In this document: positions 1 through 4,815 of the stretch, piece after piece
Layout: each line of letters starts with the position of its first letter
Numbering within the stretch: position 1 is the stretch's first letter
Source: Gammaproteobacteria bacterium
Lineage (GTDB): Bacteria; Pseudomonadota; Gammaproteobacteria; Enterobacterales; Alteromonadaceae
Assembly (NCBI GenBank): GCA_027484495.1
Contig: JAIXSW010000136.1
Coordinates: 1 to 5,558 of the forward strand
Direction: 5' to 3'
Length of the DNA stretch: 5,558 nucleotides
Position numbers and translations under genes: made by a program
The notes under the pieces: model-generated
Databases searched by the model: none
The model's input: only the letters and a program-made list of their open reading frames with translations
What the model was told of the DNA's origin: nothing

Positions 1-75
1 ATGAAAGCATCAAACGCATCTGGGCGCAAAGCGGTAGCTAGAGTTTTACCCAGAGTTCCATTCATCGGTCAAAAG
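1..75. other. Window-edge stretch with no assignable gene
   Basis: This lies downstream of the sialidase-like gene and is too short to assign. Two readings are possible. On the plus strand an open frame from position 3 reads ESIKRIWAQSGS and stops at 39-41, which could be the C-terminus of a convergent gene. On the minus strand an ATG at 65 opens a frame (MNGTLGKTLATALRPDAF...) to the edge, 10 nt after the sialidase stop, but it has no ribosome binding site. A CTGGG/CCCAG pair (20-24, 49-53) is too weak to call a terminator. Confidence 0.2.
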
Positions 76-1053
76 TTACAACGCACCAAGTCTGAGTTGA
101 CTGTAAAATACCGCGGTTTTGCCCTGATGTGACGAATAATAGCTGATATGCAGCAGGCCTTGGTCCAGCACTAAACCCGGGTAGCTGGTGTCACCGCCCG
201 ATGGCAGCACCAGACATTCGCGCAGCGTGGCGTTATCGATATCAAGCCAGCACAGGCTAGTGCGGACTTTATAGTCATATAACCGGACGGCTGCCAGAAT
301 GCGACCATCGGGCAATTGGATACAGGCAGGACCGCCGATGCGTTTGTTTAGCTCGCGCCATTGCCAGTCAAAATAGGGCGGACTGGCAATGCCGACCAGG
401 CCGACGTGCGGGTCGCGCCGCAGCAGGCACATGGCGCGACCGTCCGGCAAAAACAGCAGGCCGGATTCATTAACATAACCGGCATTATTCAGCGTGCTGA
501 CCCAGGACGCAAAATTGACGCCATCGTCACTTTTATACAGCCGGACATAGCGGTCCGTAAAACAGCTGTAGCCCACAGCCCAGGCCGTGTCCTGCTGCCA
601 GGTTAACCGCCACAGCCAGATATTGATTTCACCGCATGGGATGGCGTCGCTCCAGTGCTCGCCGTCGTCGGATAACCAGATAAATGATTGATGTGAGCCC
701 TGACTGCTGTCATGTAAAGCGCCGGCTCCCAGCAATTGCAACCGGCCATCCGGCATCTGGATCAGTTTACCGTCACGCAGGTCTGCATGTGCGCTGCGGA
801 TACAGGCAACCGAGTGCCAGTCTTTGCCGCCATTATTACTTTTCAGGATCCTTAGCGCACCATCTGGTGATACGTGGTCATTAGCTTCACGGAATACACA
901 AAACAGTGCGCCGCGAAACAACACCAAATCAGTAAAGGCATTGTGGTCGCCGCGACGCCAGATACAGCGCGCTTTGGCGGTTTTTAGCTGTAAAAATCGT
1001 GGTTTTGCCGGGTAAAAGCGCTGTTTGCCGCGCCGGATTATTTCGGTTGCCAT
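76..1053 (-). CDS. Sialidase-like (BNR/Asp-box) protein, cytoplasmic
   Basis: This 325-aa protein belongs to the six-bladed beta-propeller sialidase superfamily. Three Asp-box-like motifs (S-x-D-x-G-x-x-W/F) are visible: SNNGGKDW (72-79, with Asn in place of Asp), SDDGEHW (128-134) and SDDGVNF (175-181). Other family-like segments are FREANDH (54-60), NESGLLFLPDGR (195-206), GGPACIQLPDGR (240-251) and DTSYPGLV...ISYYSS (288-308). R55, E196 and the Tyr residues near 291 and 305-306 are candidates for the arginine-cluster, acid and nucleophile roles, but I cannot confirm them without a structural alignment. There is no signal peptide, so a cytosolic location is inferred, which is unusual for enzymes acting on external glycans. 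The start overlaps the VOC stop by 16 nt. The nearest purine-rich site (1066-1074) is 12 nt away, so translational coupling is likely. The substrate is unknown; it need not be sialic acid. Confidence 0.8.
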   Translation of the reverse strand: MATEIIRRGKQRFYPAKPRFLQLKTAKARCIWRRGDHNAFTDLVLFRGALFCVFREANDHVSPDGALRILKSNNGGKDWHSVACIRSAHADLRDGKLIQMPDGRLQLLGAGALHDSSQGSHQSFIWLSDDGEHWSDAIPCGEINIWLWRLTWQQDTAWAVGYSCFTDRYVRLYKSDDGVNFASWVSTLNNAGYVNESGLLFLPDGRAMCLLRRDPHVGLVGIASPPYFDWQWRELNKRIGGPACIQLPDGRILAAVRLYDYKVRTSLCWLDIDNATLRECLVLPSGGDTSYPGLVLDQGLLHISYYSSHQGKTAVFYSQLRLGAL

Positions 1054-1400
1054 AATTCGAATCTATTCCCTTCCGGGTCCGTCGCCCAGCCAAAACGGCC
1101 ATAATCTTCGTCTTGCACTTTGTCGTCAATCACAGCACCGCCGGCGCGCAGTTGTGCCAGCATGGCGTCCAGATCTGCGACTCGGTAGTTCACCATGCAT
1201 TGTTGCTGGCGACTGCCGAAGTAGTCGGTGTCCTGAGAAAACGTCGACCAGACGGTCATATCGTCCGCTTTCGCTATCAGACAGCCATAGGTCTGGCCGG
1301 CGTCGATGGTGACGCCAAGATATTGTTGATACCAGGCGGCCAGTGCTTTGGGGTCGCGGGCACGTAAAAAGATGCCGCCAATGCCGGTAATTTTTTCCAT
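1038..1400 (-). CDS. VOC family (glyoxalase/bleomycin-resistance fold) protein
   Basis: This 120-aa protein is one complete VOC unit of two beta-alpha-beta-beta-beta modules. The first module starts at GIFLRARDPKALAAWYQQYL (9-28) and the second at MVNYRVADLDAMLAQL (69-84). The end is the family's typical ATDPEGNRFELWQP (106-119), where E115 sits at the usual C-terminal metal-ligand position. The N-terminal strand reads GIGGIFLRA and lacks the metal-binding His found in glyoxalase I, so glyoxalase I chemistry is unlikely. The role could be ligand binding, an isomerase-type reaction or antibiotic sequestration, and no substrate can be read from the sequence. The start is well supported: AAGGAG (1407-1412) lies 6 nt before the ATG. 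The gene begins 30 nt after the mtnK stop and its end overlaps the sialidase-like gene, so it is the middle gene of a likely operon. Confidence 0.85.
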   Translation of the reverse strand: MEKITGIGGIFLRARDPKALAAWYQQYLGVTIDAGQTYGCLIAKADDMTVWSTFSQDTDYFGSRQQQCMVNYRVADLDAMLAQLRAGGAVIDDKVQDEDYGRFGWATDPEGNRFELWQPK

Positions 1401-1430
1401 GTGCTGCTCCTTGATTGGCGCTATGGAGGA

Positions 1431-2633
1431 TTAGCTTTGTTGTTGCTGCAACCAGCCTAGCACAGTGCTGACACTGCTGAGCTCGGCGTGCTGCAGGATC
1501 AGCTTACGCCCCAGCTGCAAGGCTGCAGTTTCGCATTGCAGCTTCAAGCGTTTATCACTGATTTTGCTGAAGTCTGCCACTTTTTGCTGGCCAATGACGC
1601 GGCGCAGAATCTCGGTGCCAGCATAACCCAGCGCGTCTTTTACCACCTGACGGACAAAACGTTGTTGGTACAATTCACTTTGCAGCGCCAGATCTTTGGT
1701 TGCGCGTGCCGCTAACTGCAAAAATTTCTGACAAAACAGGCTTTCGGTTTGTTCAATTTGCTGCCGTAAATACTCTGCTTGTTGCTGGCGGTTTGCCGGA
1801 TCAGCGATAAGACCAGGCAGTGCTGTGTAGTGCAGCAGCAAACTGCCGAGAAAATTGCCCAGATCAAAGCCAATCGGACCATAAAAAGCGTATTCACCGT
1901 CAATCACTTTGGTTTGTTCAGTATCGACAAAAATACTACCGATTTGCAGATCGCCGTGCAGCAGGGCTTGTGTACAAGACTCAAATTTTGCTTTGAGCTC
2001 AGCCACTTCTGCTTTTAATGCTTCATCAAACCACAGCTGTTGCACCAGCGGGCGCAGCGCCATGTCGAACTGGTTGCGGTCGTGATTGCAGTAGGGGTCG
2101 GTAAAAAACAGCTCTTCACTCATCAGACATAACTGCGGATTCATAAACTGCGTAGTGCGGGCTTTTTTAAACGGGCCGTCCATCGCAAAATCTGACGTGT
2201 AAAAGCTGCAATGCGCCAGATAAGTACTGATATGTTCTGCCAGTAACGGATACTGTTTGGCACTAATCAGCCCGGTGCGCAGCAGCTGCAGCTGAGACAA
2301 ATCTTCCAGTATTAATGCGGAATAGCCGGCATCATAGTGCAGCACTTCAACGACATGGTCCGGAACCAGCGCACCATGAATTTTCAGCAATTCGGCTTCA
2401 ATTCGCGCTCTGTCCTGTGTCGGTACCCAGCTTTCGCCGGCACCACCGACATAAGGCAGTACTTGCTTCACAATCAGACTGGTGCCGTACTGATTTTTCA
2501 CCCGAAACACGCGGTTTTGTGTGTTCACACCAACTGCAGCACTTTGCAGTTGGCTGTGCTCGCCAAATAACGCACTGTGATCATTGGCAAAAATGGCGGC
2601 TTGTTCAGGGGTAAAAGGGCTAAAAGCCGGCAT
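1431..2633 (-). CDS. mtnK: S-methyl-5-thioribose kinase (MtnK-like)
   Basis: MtnK phosphorylates 5-methylthioribose at C1 with ATP in the methionine salvage pathway, in the cytosol. The 400-aa protein has the family's aminoglycoside-phosphotransferase-like kinase fold. Visible landmarks are the N-lobe strand and lysine SLIVKQVLPY (52-61), GESW and DRARIE (66-79), the catalytic loop HGDL (226-229, D228 as base), the metal-binding D-x-E (D245, E247) followed by YAFYGPIGFDLGNF (248-261), and the paired arginines R344-R345 in GTEILRRVIG. Deviations from the usual family text, recalled and not searched, are HGDLQIGS instead of HGDLHTGS, VIDGE instead of VIDPE, and GVNTQN in the nucleotide loop. 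The chosen start (MPAFSPF) has a strong ribosome binding site; an in-frame ATG 18 codons upstream has none as good. No mtnA is adjacent. The protein may be a diverged MtnK or a related sugar kinase. Confidence 0.78.
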   Translation of the reverse strand: MPAFSPFTPEQAAIFANDHSALFGEHSQLQSAAVGVNTQNRVFRVKNQYGTSLIVKQVLPYVGGAGESWVPTQDRARIEAELLKIHGALVPDHVVEVLHYDAGYSALILEDLSQLQLLRTGLISAKQYPLLAEHISTYLAHCSFYTSDFAMDGPFKKARTTQFMNPQLCLMSEELFFTDPYCNHDRNQFDMALRPLVQQLWFDEALKAEVAELKAKFESCTQALLHGDLQIGSIFVDTEQTKVIDGEYAFYGPIGFDLGNFLGSLLLHYTALPGLIADPANRQQQAEYLRQQIEQTESLFCQKFLQLAARATKDLALQSELYQQRFVRQVVKDALGYAGTEILRRVIGQQKVADFSKISDKRLKLQCETAALQLGRKLILQHAELSSVSTVLGWLQQQQS

Positions 2634-2638
2634 AGGGG

Positions 2639-2644
2639 CTCCTT
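2639..2644 (-). promoter_or_regulatory. Ribosome binding site deciding the mtnK start
   Basis: AAGGAG on the minus strand lies 5 nt before the ATG at 2633. It favours the 400-aa product over the 418-aa frame that starts at 2687. Confidence 0.8.
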
Positions 2645-2677
2645 GATAAATGCTGAGCGTGTCACTGTCTGGCGCAG

Positions 2678-2686
2678 ACTTTACCA
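2678..2686 (-). promoter_or_regulatory. Possible extended -10 element for the mtnK operon
   Basis: The minus strand reads TGG-TAAAGT, a TGn extended -10 with four of six consensus bases. It would give a start near 2671 and a leader of about 37 nt. No good -35 is seen 16-18 nt upstream, so this is tentative. Confidence 0.3.
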
Positions 2687-2833
2687 CGGGTTGCGGCGTG
2701 TGCGGGAGCCGTCGAAATATTAGCGCGGCCGCAGCTGGGCATGGCCTGGGTAAAGGTCCATCCGTTGACCGCTGGAGATGTCAGACTCGCCCAATTGATT
2801 GAATAGTAGAAATAATCGGTATCGATAAAACAA

Positions 2834-2856
2834 CGCCCGGTCATCTCGACCGGGCG
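2834..2856 (-). terminator. Rho-independent terminator of the first lipoprotein gene
   Basis: CGCCCGGTC pairs perfectly with GACCGGGCG around a 5-nt loop, with one more A-T pair outside. On the minus strand it is followed by TGTTTTAT, the U-rich side; the plus-strand side is not T-rich. It lies about 28 nt after the lipoprotein stop and separates that gene from the mtnK operon. Confidence 0.8.
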
Positions 2857-2883
2857 TATCCGTATTCCTAACCCTGCGCGCTA

Positions 2884-3201
2884 TTAGCCGTTGCACATAT
2901 ATGAAGGCGCCATACAGTCGCGGTGGCGTGGGACCGATTCACGCGCCATGGCTTTTTCTTCCGCAATTTGTGCTGGGCTGCGGCACACGGTATTACCAAA
3001 ACGCGAATTCATCCGGCGTTCGGTGCGGCAGATATAACCTTGTTTTTCCAAAGTGCCATCCGGTGGGGTGGCTTTTTTCTTTTCAATCTCATTGGCTTTG
3101 ACCACATTGGTTTTGGCAATGCGGGCAAAACTGTCCGGCGGGGTACTGCCACAAGCGGTTAACATCAGGGTACAGAGGGCAACGCTGATCACTTTATACA
3201 T
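2884..3201 (-). CDS. Small four-cysteine lipoprotein (paralogue A)
   Basis: I do not recognise a named family. The 105-aa product starts MYKVISVALCTLMLTACGST, a signal peptide with lipobox LTAC, so C17 should be lipidated. Ser at +3 and no Asp at +2 suggest outer-membrane sorting. The mature part is basic and hydrophilic: TNVVKANEIEKK (31-42), PDGT (47-50), GYICRTER (55-62), SRFG (66-69), VCR (72-74) and VPRHRDC (90-96). Four cysteines remain after C17 (C58, C73, C96, C103), enough for two periplasmic disulfides. It aligns without gaps to the 4256-4567 product over 100 residues with about 52 identities. The start at 3201 has AAGGA 8 nt upstream, and the lipobox position rules out the in-frame start 15 codons earlier. 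It is a single-gene unit ending at the 2834-2856 terminator. Function unknown. Confidence 0.85.
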   Translation of the reverse strand: MYKVISVALCTLMLTACGSTPPDSFARIAKTNVVKANEIEKKKATPPDGTLEKQGYICRTERRMNSRFGNTVCRSPAQIAEEKAMARESVPRHRDCMAPSYMCNG

Positions 3202-3256
3202 TCGAATCGTCCTTATTCTGCATAAATGGCTGTTTGACGTTAGCATTAAGTTTCTG

Positions 3257-3285
3257 TTTGTACAAATATTGACCGCCCAGGTAAA
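3257..3285 (-). promoter_or_regulatory. Candidate sigma70 promoter for lipoprotein A
   Basis: On the minus strand, TTTACC (plus 3280-3285) and TACAAA (plus 3257-3262) are separated by exactly 17 nt. Each matches four of six consensus bases. The predicted start is near 3250, giving a leader of about 49 nt. The -10 overlaps a 10-bp palindrome TTTGTACAAA (3257-3266). Confidence 0.35.
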
Positions 3286-3306
3286 CAGTTTCCTGCCAGA
3301 ACGGTA

Positions 3307-3322
3307 ATACCATTTGTGGTAT
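3307..3322. repeat. Inverted repeat in the lipoprotein A / acetyltransferase divergent region
   Basis: ATACCA-TTTG-TGGTAT has perfect 6-bp arms. It is flanked by an outer GCCAG (3295-3299) / CTGGC (3325-3329) pair. It could be an operator or a leader hairpin for the acetyltransferase gene. Inner arms of this length are expected about once by chance in a window of this size. Confidence 0.3.
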
Positions 3323-3395
3323 GGCTGGCTGATGTAACACCAACTTGGCAGGCGGCTGCGAAATCAGCGACAATCGCTGCTTTACCGCTGGCTCT

Positions 3396-3399
3396 GGAG
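3396..3399 (+). promoter_or_regulatory. Ribosome binding site deciding the acetyltransferase start
   Basis: GGAG lies 6 nt before the ATG at 3406. It supports this start over an upstream in-frame GTG at 3316, which would add 30 unconserved Ala-rich residues and has no Shine-Dalgarno sequence. Confidence 0.7.
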
Positions 3400-3405
3400 A
3401 CTGTG

Positions 3406-4191
3406 ATGTACGCCGCCAATTTTGACCTCGCTTTGTATGCCCGCCGCATTGGACTGCCACAATTGCCACAAGCTGCTGCCTTTGATGCTGCGGCACTGCG
3501 CGACATGATGCAGGCACAGCTGCGCAGTATCACTTTTGAAAATCTGGATGTGCAGGCGGGTAAAATTGTTTCGTTGGTACCGGAAGAAATTGTCAGCAAA
3601 ATCGTTGGCCCTGCAGGCGACGCCAAACGTGGTGGCTATTGTTACGAGCTGAATGGTTTATTTGCGATGGCGCTGACAGCGCTGCAAATTCCATATTTTT
3701 TCGTCGCTTGCCGGCCAATGTTTTATCCGATGCGCCGGCCGAAAACTCATATGGCGCTGGTGGTAACTATCGGTACTGAGCGTTATCTGTGTGATTTAGG
3801 TTTTGGCAGTTACGGCATGCGCGCGCCAATTGCGTTGTCGCAGGTCAATCTGCCGCAGCAACAGGATTTTGATCAATTCCGTCTGCTGGCGCCGACACCG
3901 GGCGATTATGTGCTGCAGGCGCAAATTGACGGCAACTGGGTCAGCCAGTTTGGGTTTGATTTACATCCGGCTGAGTGGATTGATTTTATGCCGGCGAATT
4001 ATCTGAACTCGACGCATCCGGATACGGTGTTTGTACAAAAACTGTTGTTAATCCGCCAACATACACAAGGGCGCACTATGCTGGTCGGGCGGGAGCTGAA
4101 GCAGAGTATCGCCGGTGTGACACAAAGCCGTGAGATTAGTGAAGCTGAGTTAACCGAGGTACTGCTCAATTACTTTGGTTTAGTCAGCTGA
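3406..4191 (+). CDS. Arylamine N-acetyltransferase
   Basis: Members of this family transfer acetyl groups from acetyl-CoA to arylamines, arylhydroxylamines or hydrazines through a cysteine thioester, in the cytosol. The 261-aa length is typical. The thiol-protease-like catalytic triad is intact: C79 in RGGYCYELN (75-83), H115 in THMALVV (114-120) and D130 in CDLGFGSYG (129-137). The N-terminal ITFENLDV (42-49) matches the family's PFENLD-type motif. The middle strands and the C-terminal lid (ANYLNSTHPDTVFVQ, 197-211) also fit. Two to three extra residues (GPAGDAK, 68-74) precede the catalytic loop compared with the family as I recall it. The gene is divergent from lipoprotein A and convergent with lipoprotein B, so it is probably monocistronic. 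The physiological substrate is unknown; some relatives act in biosynthesis rather than detoxification. Confidence 0.93.
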   Translation: MYAANFDLALYARRIGLPQLPQAAAFDAAALRDMMQAQLRSITFENLDVQAGKIVSLVPEEIVSKIVGPAGDAKRGGYCYELNGLFAMALTALQIPYFFVACRPMFYPMRRPKTHMALVVTIGTERYLCDLGFGSYGMRAPIALSQVNLPQQQDFDQFRLLAPTPGDYVLQAQIDGNWVSQFGFDLHPAEWIDFMPANYLNSTHPDTVFVQKLLLIRQHTQGRTMLVGRELKQSIAGVTQSREISEAELTEVLLNYFGLVS

Positions 4192-4210
4192 CAGCACAGA
4201 AGCAACCCAT

Positions 4211-4240
4211 AAAAAAACCGCAGTTGACTGCGGTTTTTTT
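4211..4240. terminator. Bidirectional rho-independent terminator
   Basis: AAAAAAACCGCAG and CTGCGGTTTTTTT form a 13-bp inverted repeat around TTGA, with a T-run on each strand. It lies 19 nt after the acetyltransferase stop and 15 nt after the lipoprotein B stop, so it serves both convergent genes. Confidence 0.93.
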
Positions 4241-4255
4241 ATGCTGCATATCGGT

Positions 4256-4567
4256 TTAGTTACAAATCGAACCAGCAGCGCATTCGCGGTGGCGTGGTAG
4301 GGCTTCTTTTGCGGCCTGGCGGTCTGCTTCAATTTGTTGTGGCGTACGGCAAGTTTTTTCACCAAAACGTGAGCCGAGTTTGCGTTCCGTCCGGCAGATA
4401 TAACCGACTTTTTCCGCCGTACCATCCGGCGCTGCGCCGCGTTTTTTCTCAATATCGTTGGCTTTGACGATATTGGTTTTGCTGAGGTTCGTCGAAGTGG
4501 CGTTATTGGTGCTGCCGCAACCGGCGAGCAGGGCGCCAAGGCTTAGCGCAATGATCATTTTATACAT
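4256..4567 (-). CDS. Small four-cysteine lipoprotein (paralogue B)
   Basis: This 103-aa product is a paralogue of the 2884-3201 product. It begins MYKMIIALSLGALLAGCGST with lipobox LAGC (C17 lipidated). The strongest shared blocks are TNIVKANDIEKK (31-42), PDGT (47-50), GYICRTER (55-62), SRFG (66-69), TCRTPQQI (72-79) and PRHREC (91-96). The four post-lipobox cysteines C58, C73, C96 and C102 match those of paralogue A. The segment after the lipobox (21-29) is unconserved and looks like a flexible tether. The start at 4567 has GGAG 8 nt upstream and is fixed by the signal peptide; the frame extends 42 codons further upstream but without signal-like sequence. It ends at the bidirectional terminator. 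Envelope location is inferred; function unknown. Confidence 0.87.
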   Translation of the reverse strand: MYKMIIALSLGALLAGCGSTNNATSTNLSKTNIVKANDIEKKRGAAPDGTAEKVGYICRTERKLGSRFGEKTCRTPQQIEADRQAAKEALPRHRECAAGSICN

Positions 4568-4639
4568 GGGTTTTTCTCCGTTGTTTGCGCTGAAATCAGT
4601 GGCGCTGCAATATGCGAACTTGTGTACTGAACACCTTAC

Positions 4640-4655
4640 CAGATTGGTTAATCTG
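4640..4655. repeat. Inverted repeat upstream of lipoprotein B
   Basis: CAGATT-GGTT-AATCTG has perfect 6-bp arms and lies about 75 nt upstream of the lipoprotein B start. It could be an operator, but arms of this length are common by chance. No convincing promoter hexamers were found for this gene in 4568-4700. Confidence 0.2.
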
Positions 4656-4752
4656 CAATCAATCCTTGATGTGTTAGTTACAAATGTTAACAAGTGCTGG
4701 TTTAGTGCCGCGATTGGTGGGTGCTGCAGCGCGATAAAGTCGCTGCCGTGGT

Positions 4753-4768
4753 TAAAGCAATTGCTTTA
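4753..4768. promoter_or_regulatory. Perfect 16-bp palindrome, candidate operator or activator site
   Basis: TAAAGCAATTGCTTTA is a perfect 16-bp palindrome centred at 4760.5, in the intergenic region before the dipeptidase gene. If the -10 is TATAAA at 4789-4794 and transcription starts near 4801, the centre is near -40. That is where class II activators bind, and a repressor there would also block polymerase. Its identity is unknown; it does not look like a CRP, Fur or LexA box. Confidence 0.5.
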
Positions 4769-4788
4769 TGCTGGGTTCAAACACGGAA

Positions 4789-4794
4789 TATAAA
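4789..4794 (+). promoter_or_regulatory. Candidate -10 of the dipeptidase promoter
   Basis: TATAAA matches five of six -10 bases. The sequence 16-18 nt upstream has no good -35 (TTTATG at best), which would fit an activator-dependent promoter using the adjacent palindrome. The leader would be only about 15 nt. Confidence 0.4.
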
Positions 4795-4806
4795 TCCAAA
4801 TACAGC

Positions 4807-4810
4807 AGGA
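4807..4810 (+). promoter_or_regulatory. Ribosome binding site deciding the dipeptidase start
   Basis: AGGA lies 5 nt before the second of two adjacent ATGs (4813 and 4816). It is only 2 nt from the first, so 4816 is preferred. Confidence 0.6.
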
Positions 4811-4815
4811 ACATG

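Noticed and set aside
1..65. Minus-strand partial gene from the ATG at 65, or a plus-strand C-terminus ending at 41
   Set aside because: Only 12-21 codons are visible, there is no ribosome binding site for the former and no family match for either, so neither can be called as a gene.
361..1312. Several plus-strand open frames antisense to the sialidase-like and VOC genes
   Set aside because: They are shadows of the minus-strand coding frames, with low-complexity Arg/Ala/Pro-rich translations and no start signals.
2634..2687. 18-residue N-terminal extension of mtnK
   Set aside because: The internal ATG at 2633 has AAGGAG 5 nt upstream, and the conserved-looking protein starts there.
2662..2844. 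60-codon minus-strand open frame upstream of mtnK
   Set aside because: Its ATG lies within the terminator hairpin loop, it has no ribosome binding site, it overlaps the mtnK leader region, and its translation resembles no family I know.
3026..3039. 14-nt exact match with 4392-4405 (cggcagatataacc), considered as a direct repeat or attachment site
   Set aside because: Both copies encode GYICR within the paralogous lipoproteins, so shared coding ancestry explains the match.
3316..3405. 30-residue N-terminal extension of the acetyltransferase from a GTG
   Set aside because: There is no Shine-Dalgarno sequence, the extension is not family-like, and the ATG at 3406 has GGAG at good spacing and gives the normal family length.
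4726..4746. GCAGCG...CGCTGC inverted repeat, considered as an attenuator or regulatory hairpin
   Set aside because: It has only 6-bp arms with a 9-nt loop, lies upstream of the predicted dipeptidase promoter, and has no T-run.
4458..4793. 111-codon plus-strand open frame across lipoprotein B and the intergenic region
   Set aside because: It is antisense to the well-supported lipoprotein gene, has no ribosome binding site and shows no recognisable domain.
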